Assembly (NCBI GenBank): GCA_002633005.1
Contig: NMRA01000639.1
Coordinates: forward strand, 77,609-141,608
From: Phoronis australis
Lineage: Eukaryota > Phoronida > Phoronidae
DNA: 64,000 nt
Direction: 5' to 3'
Shown here piece after piece: positions 53,906-64,000 of the stretch (position 1 is the stretch's first letter; each line of letters opens with the position of its first letter). A model generated the notes under the pieces. The model saw only the letters and a program-made list of their open reading frames with translations. It was not told the DNA's origin and ran no database searches. Both the position numbers and the translations under genes were made by a program.

Positions 53906-55576
53906 AGTATCACCGTCTCTGCTGCTGAGTGGAGGCAGCAGCACTCATCATGAAAACAAGTTGAATGCAAGAACGTGTTATTAAGAATGAGCCGGGGGAT
54001 ATCGTGCCGTACTTGGCGATTATTTTGCGACAGGGTAGTGTCACTGGAAAATAAGAACACTACATGCACATTGTCAGTAGACGGTAGAACTAAATAAACG
54101 TGGCCTTTTTGCCTGCTCGACTAAAAGGGGACCTATTTGTGAGAAGCTTTCATGGTTAGTCAAAAGTTACTCTTACGTAAGGCTTTGTTCCAATAACAAT
54201 CCTTTTATAGCAGATTTAAACCGTTCAAAAGATAATGCATGTTCAGTTTTCAGGCGGTTCCTGGCAAAGAGTGTGTGACGGGACGTTCGTAACTTTACGC
54301 TTGTTATTCTTATTTAGTTGCAAATGTTCAGTTATTCTTATGCTAATGTCTTTGTTGCGTCTCAGTGCGCCTTTGTTACGTGGGCATGTGGGCGCGACTG
54401 TATGTGTCGGCACTTCGCTAGCGACGGGCTTAGGAGAAGGGTGTTTCCTTCCTTTGCCTTCATGAAAATTGATCGTTATCATGTGCAATTGAACTGAAAC
54501 GTATGCCTGATGAGAGGAAATACACATTTTTGATGTTCAGTGGAGACTTGCTCTGTTACAAGTAGAAAAGAAGTAGAGTAACTTTTTGCCAAACAGTAGT
54601 AAGTGTGGCTGAGGCAAAAAGTGGGGGACTGTTGCAGACGACCTGAGTATTTACCCACGCACCTGAGAGCGCACCAAAATAGTGACACACCAAAAAGCTA
54701 TCTCGAGTTTTTTGATGATCCTGGTTCAATAATTACAACTATCATTCTAGTGTAACTAAGCCTAAGCTACCGACGGGTGACCCCTTGACGTCATATCATG
54801 AGTTGACGTGAGAACCTGACCCCAACCAATCTCATGGGATTTTGGGACAGCGCACTGCGTCAATAAATTGACGCACCACCATTCTTCATCTCGGGTCAAC
54901 GTAAAAATTGAGTCGCAACCACGCCATATTTTTGCCAGATTCTAACACAAGAACACAGAGCAGACGCGCGCCTATCAAATTACTGTCATTGACAAAAACA
55001 ACGTTAGCGCCAGGATCAAATATATTGTTAACCAAAACAAACAAATGCCAAGTGTCTGTGAATACTTTTTTAAAGCTAAAACAATGTTTTGGGTGACCCA
55101 CTCAGTTCAGAAACACCCACCCTGGATAATACGACGTGACAGGCTGAAGAGGAAGCCGAGAACCTGCGAAAATTGCTGGGCAACAAATGGGAATTTGCCT
55201 GTGTTTTACATTGCTAACAGAGGTTTTATACAAAATGTTGTAGCCAAGTATAAATGAAATTTGGTAAAGAGCTATAACACCAATGTTTTCTACAGACGTT
55301 CTACGTGTCCTCGTCTTCATCAATAACCATATACAGTCTGATCTTCCATTTCAACACTGATGAATTTCTTCCAGTCATTGTCTCCAAAGTGAACAAAACG
55401 TCTATTGATGATCAGATCTCAATCCTAACCCTCAATATACTTTACATAACTCCTTAATCAGGTAAAATAATGTTCCCATCCGTTGAGGAAAACGATCAAA
55501 TTTCTGCACCCTGTTTTTTTCTAAAATCTCTGCCATTCCACCGGACTTCTATAAACGCAAAACGTGGTAACCTTTC

Positions 55577-55914
55577 CATAGGCGGATTTAGGGGGGGCGA
55601 GGGTAGGGGGCCCGCCCTTCCCCCCCGTTGGCTGTCGTTAGCAAAATGAAACAGCAACAGCGTGACGCGTGTGGAAATATTGAGTTCAGCAACTAGGACC
55701 GGCAGTGGAGAAGGGGGGGGGCTCATTCCCCAGATCGCAACGGGATCGCGTTCCCGTTTTTTTTTTTAATCGATAGATTTTCCGAACAGAAGGTTCGCAC
55801 TCTCGTCACCTGCAACTTACGGGCCGCCTGTGCAAAACATACAATCGCGCTTTGCCCAATTCCCCGAGGCACTGTTGGGCCCCCCCCCCTTATGGTATCC
55901 TAGATCCGCCACTG
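55577..55914. mobile_element. Non-autonomous DNA transposon, 'GGCGGATCTAGG' family, copy 3 (inverted)
   Basis: Begins CATAGGCGGATTTAGGGGGG and ends TATGGTATCCTAGATCCGCC with ACTG, so it is opposite in orientation to copies 1 and 2. The C-rich and poly-T runs inside suggest slippage. Confidence 0.75.
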
Positions 55915-56756
55915 CTTTAGTAAGTTTTACTTCCAGTATTAGATTCAAATTTTATCTGTGTTCTACAAACAGATTTAATTTATTTTTTCAATTGCACGAG
56001 ATGTTCTGACACCTAAACCCTATCAAAAGTAGAAGGTAGTTGAAATCCCAAGTGTACTGCTAAGTAAAACAGTTTCGCAGCCGCAAATTTGAAATGATAC
56101 CACTGGCATCTGGCTATCTATAAATCACTAACTTTTTGCACCAGGAAAAATGAACTAATCCCCACTAGGCTTCATGAAAATCAGTTTCTAAATGGTTGAC
56201 ATACACGTCAAAAAGCAATTTAGGCAGATACATATATGTGTGCATGTGTCTTGTAAATAATATTTCAATGATACCTCTTGAAAAACTATCAAACCTCATA
56301 GTTACATAACATCCTATAACAGCATTTTAAATATGATTTTTCAAATTACGATATAACTTCTTCAGTTTGGGACAATGAAAAATTAATTATTTTGCTCAAG
56401 GTCTGAGGTTGTACCAAATTTTAGAAATAACAAATATTGACCCTCCAAAACTGAAGAATTTCGATCAACGACAAAACATCATTCATTATGCATGAAAATG
56501 TTGTTTTCGAGGAATTTATGATCTGCTAAGACTTCAGCTTTTGTTGAAACAAAACACAGAGTCCAATATTTGAAAAATGTGAACGGATGAATGCCAAAAT
56601 TACTCATCCCCCAATTTTCAGAATCAAGGAAATTCTATTTCAGATACTGAATTATGGAGTTCAAAATTTTAATCTTCCCAAACTGTAGAACATTTGCCGT
56701 AGTAACAGTGTCTTCGACAAGCTATAACAAAAAAGATGTAGCGAAATTAACACACT

Positions 56757-56762
56757 TTTATT
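56757..56762 (-). terminator. poly(A) signal AATAAA, TMEM160 gene
   Basis: TTTATT on the + strand, 53 bp below the TMEM160 stop codon, implying a very short 3' UTR. Confidence 0.7.
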
Positions 56763-56814
56763 GACAAAATTAACAGTATATTCAGCTTTGGTCACCCTTC
56801 AATGGTTTCTACTC

Positions 56815-57038
56815 TCAAGCAGTCATACTGTCCTGTTCTTCAATGTAAGCCTCGGTCTCAACTATGCCCAGGTAGAGCGAGATAGCAATAAGCCAGAACA
56901 ACATGTGAACAATTGCAAATGCGGTGTGCAATAGCGCAGTCAGTCGACTCATGTTGACGAGCTTACGAGTTGTCTGTAAACACAAAATATAGTTCGAGGT
57001 GCCCCATATCAAGTTTCCAGCACCTAGCACCAGCAGAA
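56815..57038 (-). CDS. TMEM160: TMEM160 last exon
   Basis: Acceptor gatttccattgcag; two hydrophobic helices around LLVLGAGNLIWGTSNYILCL and HTAFAIVHMLFWLIAISLYL, and an acidic tail ETEAYIEEQDSMTA. Confidence 0.92.
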
Positions 57039-60000
57039 CTGCAATGGAAATCAATTCAACATTTCAAAATATGAAGTTAATTGAATAAATGTGTATACAA
57101 AATGCAAAAAAGGAAATTCCTTCTCACACGCCTATGTACTCAAAAACACAGTGTGTTTGTCAGAGAAAATATGAGAAATTTCCAAAGTTTATTATATTCC
57201 TACATATTACCATTTTTCCTTCTAAACTCATATCTCAACACTTCGATAAAATCAAAAATAGTCACAGTTATATCTTTCTTTGATTTTTGGTTAATACATG
57301 ATTTTTTGGATATTATCAACATCGTGATGAGCAAAAACCAACTGGAGACTTTCAAATAGTAAATGACAACAGGTCACTTAGGTCCAGATACCAGTGGCCT
57401 CTAGAGGATGAGGACCAATACCGGAGGCCTCTAGAGGATGGGGACCAGATCCCAGTGGCCTCTAGAGGATGAGGACCAGATATCCAGAGTGGCCTCTAGA
57501 GGATGAGGACCGGATACCAGTGGCCTCTAGAGGATGAGGTCCGGATATCAGTGGCCTCCAGAGGATGAGGACCAGATACCGGTGGCCTCTAGAGGATGAG
57601 GACAAGATGCCAGTGGCCTCTAGAGGATGAGGACCAGATACCAGTGGCCTCTAGAGGATGAGGACCAGATACCAGTGGCCTCTAGAAGATGAGGTCCAGA
57701 TACCATTGGCCTCTAGAGGATGAGGACCAGATACCAGTGGCCTCTAGAGGATAAAGACCAGATACCAGTGGCCTCTAGAGGATGAGGACCAGATACCAGT
57801 GGCCTCTAGAGGATGAGGACCAGATACCAGTGGCCTCTAGAGGATGAGGACCAGATANNNNNNNNNNNNNNNNNNNNNNNNNNNNNNNNNNNNNNNNNNN
57901 NNNNNNNNNNNNNNNNNNNNNNNNNNNNNNNNNNNNNNNNNNNNNNNNNNNNNNNNNNNNNNNNNNNNNNNNNNNNNNNNNNNNNNNNNNNNNNNNNNNN
58001 NNNNNNNNNNNNNNNNNNNNNNNNNNNNNNNNNNNNNNNNNNNNNNNNNNNNNNNNNNNNNNNNNNNNNNNNNNNNNNNNNNNNNNNNNNNNNNNNNNNN
58101 NNNNNNNNNNNNNNNNNNNNNNNNNNNNNNNNNNNNNNNNNNNNNNNNNNNNNNNNNNNNNNNNNNNNNNNNNNNNNNNNNNNNNNNNNNNNNNNNNNNN
58201 NAGGATGGGGACCAGATAACAGTGGCCTTTAGAGGATGAGGACCAGATACCAGTGGCCTCAAGATGATGAGGACCAGATACCAGTGGCCTCTAGAGGATG
58301 AGGACCAGATACCAGCTGGCCCTTAGAGGATGAGGACCAGATACCAGTGGCCTCTAGAGGATGAGGACCAGATACCAGTAGCCTCTAGAGAAAGAGAACC
58401 AGATACCAGTGGGCTCTAAAGGACGAGGAGGTTCATTTTGTTAAAAAAACATCAAGTCTAATCACATACATTTTGACAGGGTCTTTTCACCAAGTCAAAC
58501 TGTTCCCCTATGCCACCCGGTTTGAAAACAAAGTAAATTCTAGTACAACTAAGTGGCGACATGAGTCACTGGTCCCGTGTGATCAGCCCCCATTGCTTCC
58601 TGAAAGTCTCTAAATGGAAAGGAACAACACGTTGAATGACCCCCAAAATATTATTCAGAAGCATTTTTATAAATAGTAAACATTTTACCAACCTTCTGCT
58701 GCTCGTGTGAAGTAATGAAGTGTTTCCAGGTGATGTGTTTGTACCAAGGTTCCTATGGCAACTACTGTACACAGGTAACTATTACGACACCATGAAAGGT
58801 AGCCTAGAAAGTACAGCATACTGTAACAACACAATTGTCTGCATTCAGGCACAGACATTTTAAATCTCAATAAACTTTCAAGACTTATACAGTAAAAATG
58901 AAAAACAGGAGAATACTTTTACTCAAAGGGTTCAATATGCTGCTGCATTGTTTTGAAATTTGTATAGTTGTTGAACCTTCTTAGCACTGATGATCATACT
59001 CAAATTTCTTGACTGCACTGTTCATCAGTTCAAGCTTCAGGTTACTACCTAAACAACAGATCACAGACCTGTAAACTCAACTCACTGACTCACAAACACG
59101 ACCCTGTACTCACAAAACACGGCTCACATACCCAAAAACATGACTCTCGCAACAAAAGTCATGTGCATGACTTGGTGAAGAATCCGTAAGTCATATTTAC
59201 AGACGAGGAAGCCATGTTTGCAGTTCAGAAGTTGTGGCTTTTTGGTGCGTAAGATAAGTTTTATGAGTACAGGGAAGTGTTTGTGAGTCAGAAAATTGAG
59301 TGTACAGATTTGTAATCCCTGTTCATGCGAGTGTGAGCTGTGTTGTTCTGGTAGTCCTTACCTATTCTGAGAATTCCACAAAAATTTGCTGCACGGAACT
59401 TTCACATTAAAAAGTACACAGCAAAGAAACAAAGACAAAACACAGCCTCCATTTTTTTACCTGATAGAAGTAATTGAAACAAATATGAATTTGACCAGTC
59501 ATATGCAATTCGCTAATGGGATCTCAGATTTTGTTTGGAGACCTGGTACAAAACCCAGGTCACCACGAAGTTGCCACACCACATCTAAAATACTACAGGA
59601 AGTAAACAGACAGAAGTCGGAATCATTCGCCAAGGAAAGGGCCAGATTACTTCGTCTGCCTCTAGAGTTGAGCCTTTGCNNNGGGGGGGGGGGGGGGGGG
59701 TGTTAGGGGCACTCCAATAAATCCTGTTCAAGCAAAGAAACTGCTGTCAGGGTGATCTCGGGTGGCACTGCAAAACATGTGCCAAATTTGACGACTTCAC
59801 TTCAGGAATCTTTTTTATTTCATTTTCGGCTCATATCAACAAATGCGATAGCGTCACTCCCTGGGAGGAGTCCTCGTTTGGCGATATGAGAATTATGCCA
59901 GGTCAAATTTAGCAAGTCGACATGCTAAGCATCAAGCCCTGTTATGTCTAAAATTCATGTACTGCACCTAGCACATAAACATTTCATATCACACCATTTT

Positions 60001-62295
60001 AATTATCATTTAATGTCTTTTTTAAAAGACAAATATTAATATCATTAAAATATCATTAAAATATAATTAGAACAGTTCCAACTAATTACTAAACACTTTG
60101 TCTCCGGATGCTAATACTAACAAGATATAAATACTCCCTCTTTATCTAGAAAATAGTCGACTGTCTACATCAAAAGTGCTGGAATCATTGTCTTCTTTGC
60201 AGAATCTTCTTTTTATTTTATAGAATCCATTTATGTTATAAGCCTTTGACAAATTACTGATGGCCAATGACGTCCCATTCGACAAGCCCCCAACTTACCA
60301 TTCTCATTGGCAAGTCTCACTGTCTGCAATATAAGAATACAAGCAGTTAGTTGATACATAACAGGTTTCACGTAACAGACATGTACTCCGTAAATACAAA
60401 CTTTTGATTTAGACCACTAGTTGCTATAAAATTGGTGTCAACTTGTTTCCTACTCAGATCAAAAGTGATTTCTGGGCTTGCAAAGAAGTTTGTTACTCAT
60501 TGAGACCACACTCAGCATAATGAATGACACGCCCAGATGATGCCAACCAATAGAGCCTGGTCTCAAGCAGCAACGAATGTCTCTTCTTTCCAAACCTAAT
60601 GAAGACACAACGAATTTGACTACAAAACAATTTGAGACCAACTTCATAACATTAATTGGCTGAAATCAAAAATTGTTATTTACCAAACCGGGTAAATTTA
60701 GTCACAGGGTCTGAAAGACTTGAGCTTAGGAAGCAGATACTCATGCAATGTTTCACAATCATTGTGTTTAATGCCTCAATAGTGCAAAGCACGCTCCAAA
60801 AATGAGCCTAGGTGACAGCACACCCTAATGTAGCCTGCACATCAGAAAATTTTCTGAAAGTTATGCGTAACCCTGGCTTAACTACCAAAGTTAAATTACT
60901 ATACCGTATGCATCTTTCAAGAGCAGATGGACACATTTAGCAGCAGTTGCAGGCTTTGAATTCTTTAAACTCAAACATATTCTCCCGCAATCAACATTTC
61001 TTTCCAATTAGTCCTTCAATCATTTTCTGAAATCAGGAACTGATCCATTTTCTGTTTTGATTGCATATAAAATTTTAAGTCACATCGAGGTTGACCTCTC
61101 TTATGTTGGGAGTAAGTCAATCATTAATGCAATGCCCTGGTGATCCACCAGAGCTGATTGGTGCTTGAAATTTGGCTGCTAGGGTCGCACCACTCATACC
61201 TAGACAAAATGGCATCATTGACAAATGAAGAGACGTATGAAACAGAACTCTTAATTACCAAAGTATTTGTTTGAGTTGGAAGGAATTAAATACATCAACC
61301 GCCTTCTAAGATGTCCATCTATGTTTATAGCAATGAGATTTTGATGGTTTAGGCAGTGTGAAGCATAATTTTCTGGAAAGCTTACGACGCTGGCTCAGTT
61401 TAGATGTTGGAACTGTTTAAAATGTACCCTGCACTACATACTCCTCAAAATTGCAATAGATGATGCTCAAACCTTCTAGTTATAACTTACTTTTGACAGC
61501 CAGATATCATTTACCATAACTAAACCATAAAATGCCAAGCTTATGACTTTGGACATGTTTTTAAATGTGAATGATATCATCAACTGCATACAATTTGCCG
61601 TGAAGCCAACGCACTTGGAAAGAATGTAGACTACTGCATTCAAGAGTGTTCAAGGCTAGACTGTACCACTGTCTCTACTAGCGCTACTTGAAAGGGCGGT
61701 ACTGTCCAGTTCAACACAAACTTGTCAAGAGGATAAGCTTGTATTTAGAAACATGTATTTAACCATACAAATTAAAATTTTCCATTACGCAATTTAGTGG
61801 TTCTGGTTCTACTAAACATACCCATCCAGAATATCTTTGCTGAAGATCCTCATTCTTCCTATAACCATCTTCCTCTCGTTTTGCACCCAAAGACGAAAAT
61901 GTAGAAAAAAGCTTCTGGTCTTGACTTAAGAATTTGGACAACCTACTGTACATCATCGAATGTTTAAGACTGAATGGATGCAGTACATCAGTCTTAAAAC
62001 TTCCCCTCCCCAGCAATGCTGACCTTCCAGTTACAAAACGAAAGCTTTCATGCTCAGTTTGACTGGCTCGCTTGTGCACTTTTAGTTCTTTGAGCAGTTT
62101 GGTTTGGATTTTAGGGCATGTTTCATTTTCAAACAAGTTCCACAGCTCATTTGAGCAAGCTGTTGAAGGTCCATGCGAAGACAAGAACGCATTTGGAGAT
62201 ACAAGTAACCTCACTTTCCCGCCACTGTAAAAAGGAGTGACGTTATTCCAGAAAATGTGACAGATTGTACCAACTTTTCTCCCCACGGCGGCCAT
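56815..62295 (-). CDS. TMEM160: TMEM160 homologue (mitochondrial membrane protein), four exons
   Basis: Small two- or three-helix membrane protein; TMEM160 of vertebrates is mitochondrial. Exons, 5' to 3': 61822-62295, 60299-60323, 58693-58803, 56815-57038; phases fit and give 277 residues (human 188; the difference is a longer N-terminus). The conserved part starts YSGWTVRLANENGYLSWCRN (human 'DAWLLRKAHETAFLSWFRN'), continues AIGTLVQ and VLLVLGAGNLIWGTSNY (human 'LGGLCVVWGSASY'), and ends LFWLIAISLYLGIVETE (human 'LLWACAVGLYMGQLELD'). The N-terminal 158 residues are basic and Ser-rich as in a mitochondrial targeting region. The ATG at 62295 (ATGG context, MAAVGRKVGT) was chosen over in-frame ATGs further up. 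Identification rests on the remembered human sequence. Confidence 0.88.
57381..58432. repeat. Minisatellite, 31-bp unit, in TMEM160 intron 3
   Basis: Unit close to ATACCAGTGGCCTCTAGAGG + ATGAGGACCAG, repeated about 15 times before and 7 times after an N gap, with a few point variants. Long frames through the N run are artefacts. Confidence 0.98.
57858..58201. other. Assembly gap (344 N) inside the minisatellite
   Basis: The gap falls in the middle of the 31-bp repeat array, so the true copy number is unknown. Confidence 1.
58693..58803 (-). CDS. TMEM160: TMEM160 exon 3
   Basis: Acceptor gtactttctag; encodes GYLSWCRNSYLCTVVAIGTLVQ and on to YFTRAAE. The donor GAAG|gttggt is a weak GT site, but it is the only one nearby that keeps phase with the last exon. 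Confidence 0.85.
58804..60298. other. TMEM160 intron 2
   Basis: Non-coding; holds the 3-N gap and poly-G run near 59680. Confidence 0.6.
59680..59700. other. 3-N gap followed by poly-G run
   Basis: Three N then eighteen G. Probably low-quality sequence at a homopolymer; the 106-codon frame ending here is not trusted. Confidence 0.9.
60299..60323 (-). CDS. TMEM160: TMEM160 exon 2, 25-nt microexon
   Basis: Acceptor atattgcag, donor AATG|gtaagt. Encodes TVRLANEN plus one base of Gly, exactly bridging exon 1 and exon 3 in frame and matching the human 'LLRKAHET' stretch. Confidence 0.85.
60395..60655. mobile_element. Palindromic MITE-like repeat, family copy d
   Basis: The most complete copy: starts CAAACTTTTGATTTAGACCA, then 'GGTGTCAACTTGTTTCCTAC', 'GTGATTTCTGGGCTTGCAAAGA' and a central 'GAGACC..GGTCTC' palindrome, and returns through the reverse complements to 'AATTTGAGACCAACTTCAT'. 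About 260 bp, in TMEM160 intron 1. Confidence 0.65.
61262..61395 (+). repeat. Unidentified repeat, partial copy 2
   Basis: Starts TATTTGTTTGAGTTGGAAGG, then AATTAAATACATCAACCGCC and 'GATGTCCATCTATG'. Matches the middle and right part of the repeat at 53695-53905. In TMEM160 intron 1. Confidence 0.55.
61822..62295 (-). CDS. TMEM160: TMEM160 exon 1
   Basis: 158 codons, ending RYSGW|gtatgt in phase 0. Basic N-terminus with few acidic residues at first (MAAVGRKVGTICHIFWNN), then a poorly conserved Ser/Lys-rich stretch. Confidence 0.85.
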
Positions 62296-62789
62296 GATAT
62301 TTGTTTTGATGAAAAGAGACCTCTGTTGAATAAAAAATGAACCAAGTTGTGTCAGTGATCTACTTATTTTTATCATTCTCCGATCGTTTTCAATGTTATT
62401 TTCTAAGAATTTCACATAAGAAGAGAAACTTCGATGGCACGAAAGAATTAAATAGAGGAAAAGAGAAGACAAATATTGAAAACCCAGTTATAAAAATACT
62501 CTGCCACCAGAGGGCATTGTATTCATTCACCAATTAGACTTGAGACTTCTATGTTTCAGTGTTGGCTGTTTTCTCGTTTTCTGACTCACAGAACGTCGAA
62601 TCTCTCAACTGTTCCGTCTACTTATAGGTTAGCTCTATTTCACGTTTTGGAGTCGCCAAATGTTTGAGTATTTATACAGAATGTTGTTATGAAACTGTAT
62701 GTTACACGTCTGTGACCGCAGGCTGCAGCAGACTATGACCAACGTCTAGTTGGCCAGGCAGTAGTACAGACGGTGAGGCTCTGGCTATA

Positions 62790-63015
62790 GAGCTTCAAAC
62801 GCCGGAAGCTTTTCGGCGAATTATGCCACACACTGGTTAAATCATCAAAGTCACGTTATTATAAGTACCTTTTGCTCATAGAGGGACACCTTAGGAATCT
62901 CTCCATATCTTTAATTCCTTCCAACTCAAACAAATACTCCCATCCCATGATCAGACTTTTTCTTCGAGCAGTTCTTCGTTCAGTTGCCCAAATCGGCAAC
63001 TGGCCATTTTTACCC
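62790..63015 (-). repeat. Unidentified repeat, copy 3
   Basis: On the minus strand it begins ATGGCCAGTTGCCGATTTGG, which can read MASCRFGQLNEELLEEKV before a stop, then 'GAGTTGGAAGGAATTAAAGA' and 'TTCGCCGAAAAGCTTCCG'. The most intact copy of the family also seen at 53.7 kb. Confidence 0.6.
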
Positions 63016-63239
63016 TGTGCGTATGAACCTCGGCTATAGGAGCGTCATCATCTTTACCATCACTTGAGATGGCGGCACTGTCTACAGGCTTGCCAACCAG
63101 CTAGCTGTATGAAGACCATATCGTCAATTTATATTTAGTATACAATTTTGAACCAAGGCTAATTATAGACTCGTTAGCCACTCGTCTAGACAGTTTCACC
63201 ATCTTAACTGGCCCCAGTAGAGATGGTGGTCATCCCACA

Positions 63240-63365
63240 GGCCCTCCATATGCTGGTAGCTTTTCGGTGAATTATGCCTCACACTGACTAATCCACCAAA
63301 GTCATGTTGCTTTAAGTAGCTTTTGCACATAGAGGAACACCTTAGAAGTTAGAAGGCCGTTTATG
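63240..63365 (-). repeat. Unidentified repeat, partial copy 4
   Basis: Shares 'GGTAGCTTTTCGGTGAATTA' through 'ACATAGAGGAACACCTTAGA' with the copy at 62790-63015, same orientation, lacking the coding-like head. Confidence 0.55.
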
Positions 63366-64000
63366 TCTTTAATTAGTCAGTTGCAAAAGCACTAATAATA
63401 ATGTCAATGGTTGCAATGGTCAACTTTGCTGCCACTTTATGGGTTTTTCCATGAGCATATTTTGTAACCAGGCTTTTTGCTTCAAATAATACGCTTGGGT
63501 AGACGCCATTGTAATGCAATCAGTCTTTGCAGTGTTTACATGACAGTGTGCTTTGACAAACATGTATGTTTTGGTATAAAAACAATTCCAATGATGTAGA
63601 AACCGCAAATAATTGCAGACAAAAATTACCCCAATGTGGAGATGCTAATTGCGTTTTTTCACTGCTCTTCAAACCCATGTAGCATTATGAAATTGGATTT
63701 AAATAGCTACTTATTCAAATTAGAGGTAACTTCAGGTCTTTGAAGGAACTGCCAGTTGTGTACTATTAAGACCATGTGCTCTGCAAGTTGATTTGCGTAC
63801 GACGTGTTATTTTGTTCACTGAGCACGGTCTTAAGGAACAACAAAATGCCAGTCCTTTGCAAACCCATAATTCTTTTCTCATCTGAGTAAGAAGCAAGTT
63901 GAGATCAATTTTAAGGCAGTAAATAGTCTTTTTCAAAATGATGAAACTACAGCTGTTCTGTTCATCCATAGGGCAAGAGCACAACGAGTTGCATTCACCA

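Larger units (their letters stand above)
52754..56756. other. Intergenic DNA with repeats, no gene recognised
   Basis: Contains a short (CT)n at 53098-53115, two inverted copies of the 'GGCGGATCTAGG' element and one copy of the 53.7/62.9-kb repeat. Open frames of 60-100 codons lack family motifs. Confidence 0.5.
62296..64000. other. Upstream flank of TMEM160, no further gene recognised
   Basis: Contains the TMEM160 promoter (no TATA seen), two repeat copies and a degenerate palindromic repeat at about 63760-63920. No coding-like frame to the window end. Confidence 0.5.

Noticed and set aside
57813-58262. Open frames of 131-141 codons across the N gap
   Set aside because: They consist almost entirely of N and minisatellite sequence.
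57381-58432. CRISPR-like array
   Set aside because: Units are contiguous with no unique spacers, and the genome is animal; it is a minisatellite.
59386-59706. 106-codon plus-strand frame
   Set aside because: Ends in an N gap and poly-G run within a TMEM160 intron; no domain.

Overview
This is nuclear DNA of an animal, almost certainly a non-vertebrate. Genes are split by GT-AG introns of about 0.5-3.6 kb, many short dispersed repeats are present, and a tRNA-derived SINE, a TTAA-flanked inverted-repeat transposon and minisatellites occur. One allelic pair appears to have been assembled in tandem, which suggests a highly heterozygous genome assembled from shotgun reads; three N gaps remain. 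A marine invertebrate, possibly a deuterostome, fits best. The species cannot be fixed from the sequence.

Layout. (1) 3.8-23.8 kb, + strand: a complete or nearly complete M13 metallopeptidase (neprilysin/endothelin-converting-enzyme family) in at least 16 coding exons, with all catalytic residues present. Its zinc-site exon exists in two copies of identical length and phase (17626-17693 and 19998-20065), giving HELTH or HEFTH active sites. Using both copies or neither causes a premature stop, so they should be mutually exclusive. (2) 23.8-30.1 kb: 3' UTR and intergenic DNA with one MITE-like element. (3) 30.1-37.05 kb, - strand: an 11-finger C2H2 zinc-finger protein. Its last exon is certain; a phase-compatible first coding exon lies about 5 kb upstream. 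A 1-kb minisatellite of 20-bp units lies between them. (4) 38.7-39.9 kb: a Kolobok-like element with ~240-bp inverted repeats and a decayed THAP domain. (5) 41.9-44.6 kb, + strand: a two-exon otopetrin proton channel. (6) 46.8-48.7 kb: two near-identical blocks joined at a single N, best read as two haplotypes placed in tandem. (7) 51.2-52.8 kb, - strand: coding-like exons of an unrecognised, probably frameshifted gene. (8) 53-56 kb: related MITE-like copies in inverted orientation. (9) 56.8-62.3 kb, - strand: a four-exon TMEM160 gene with a 25-nt microexon and a 31-bp minisatellite, containing the main assembly gap, in its third intron.

The genes are functionally unrelated neighbours: an ectopeptidase, a probable transcription factor, a proton channel and a mitochondrial membrane protein. 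The most interesting biology is the duplicated active-site exon of the peptidase, which would let one gene make two enzymes differing only around the zinc helix and the substrate pocket. All gene models were made by eye from splice signals, reading phase and remembered family motifs; no search was run.
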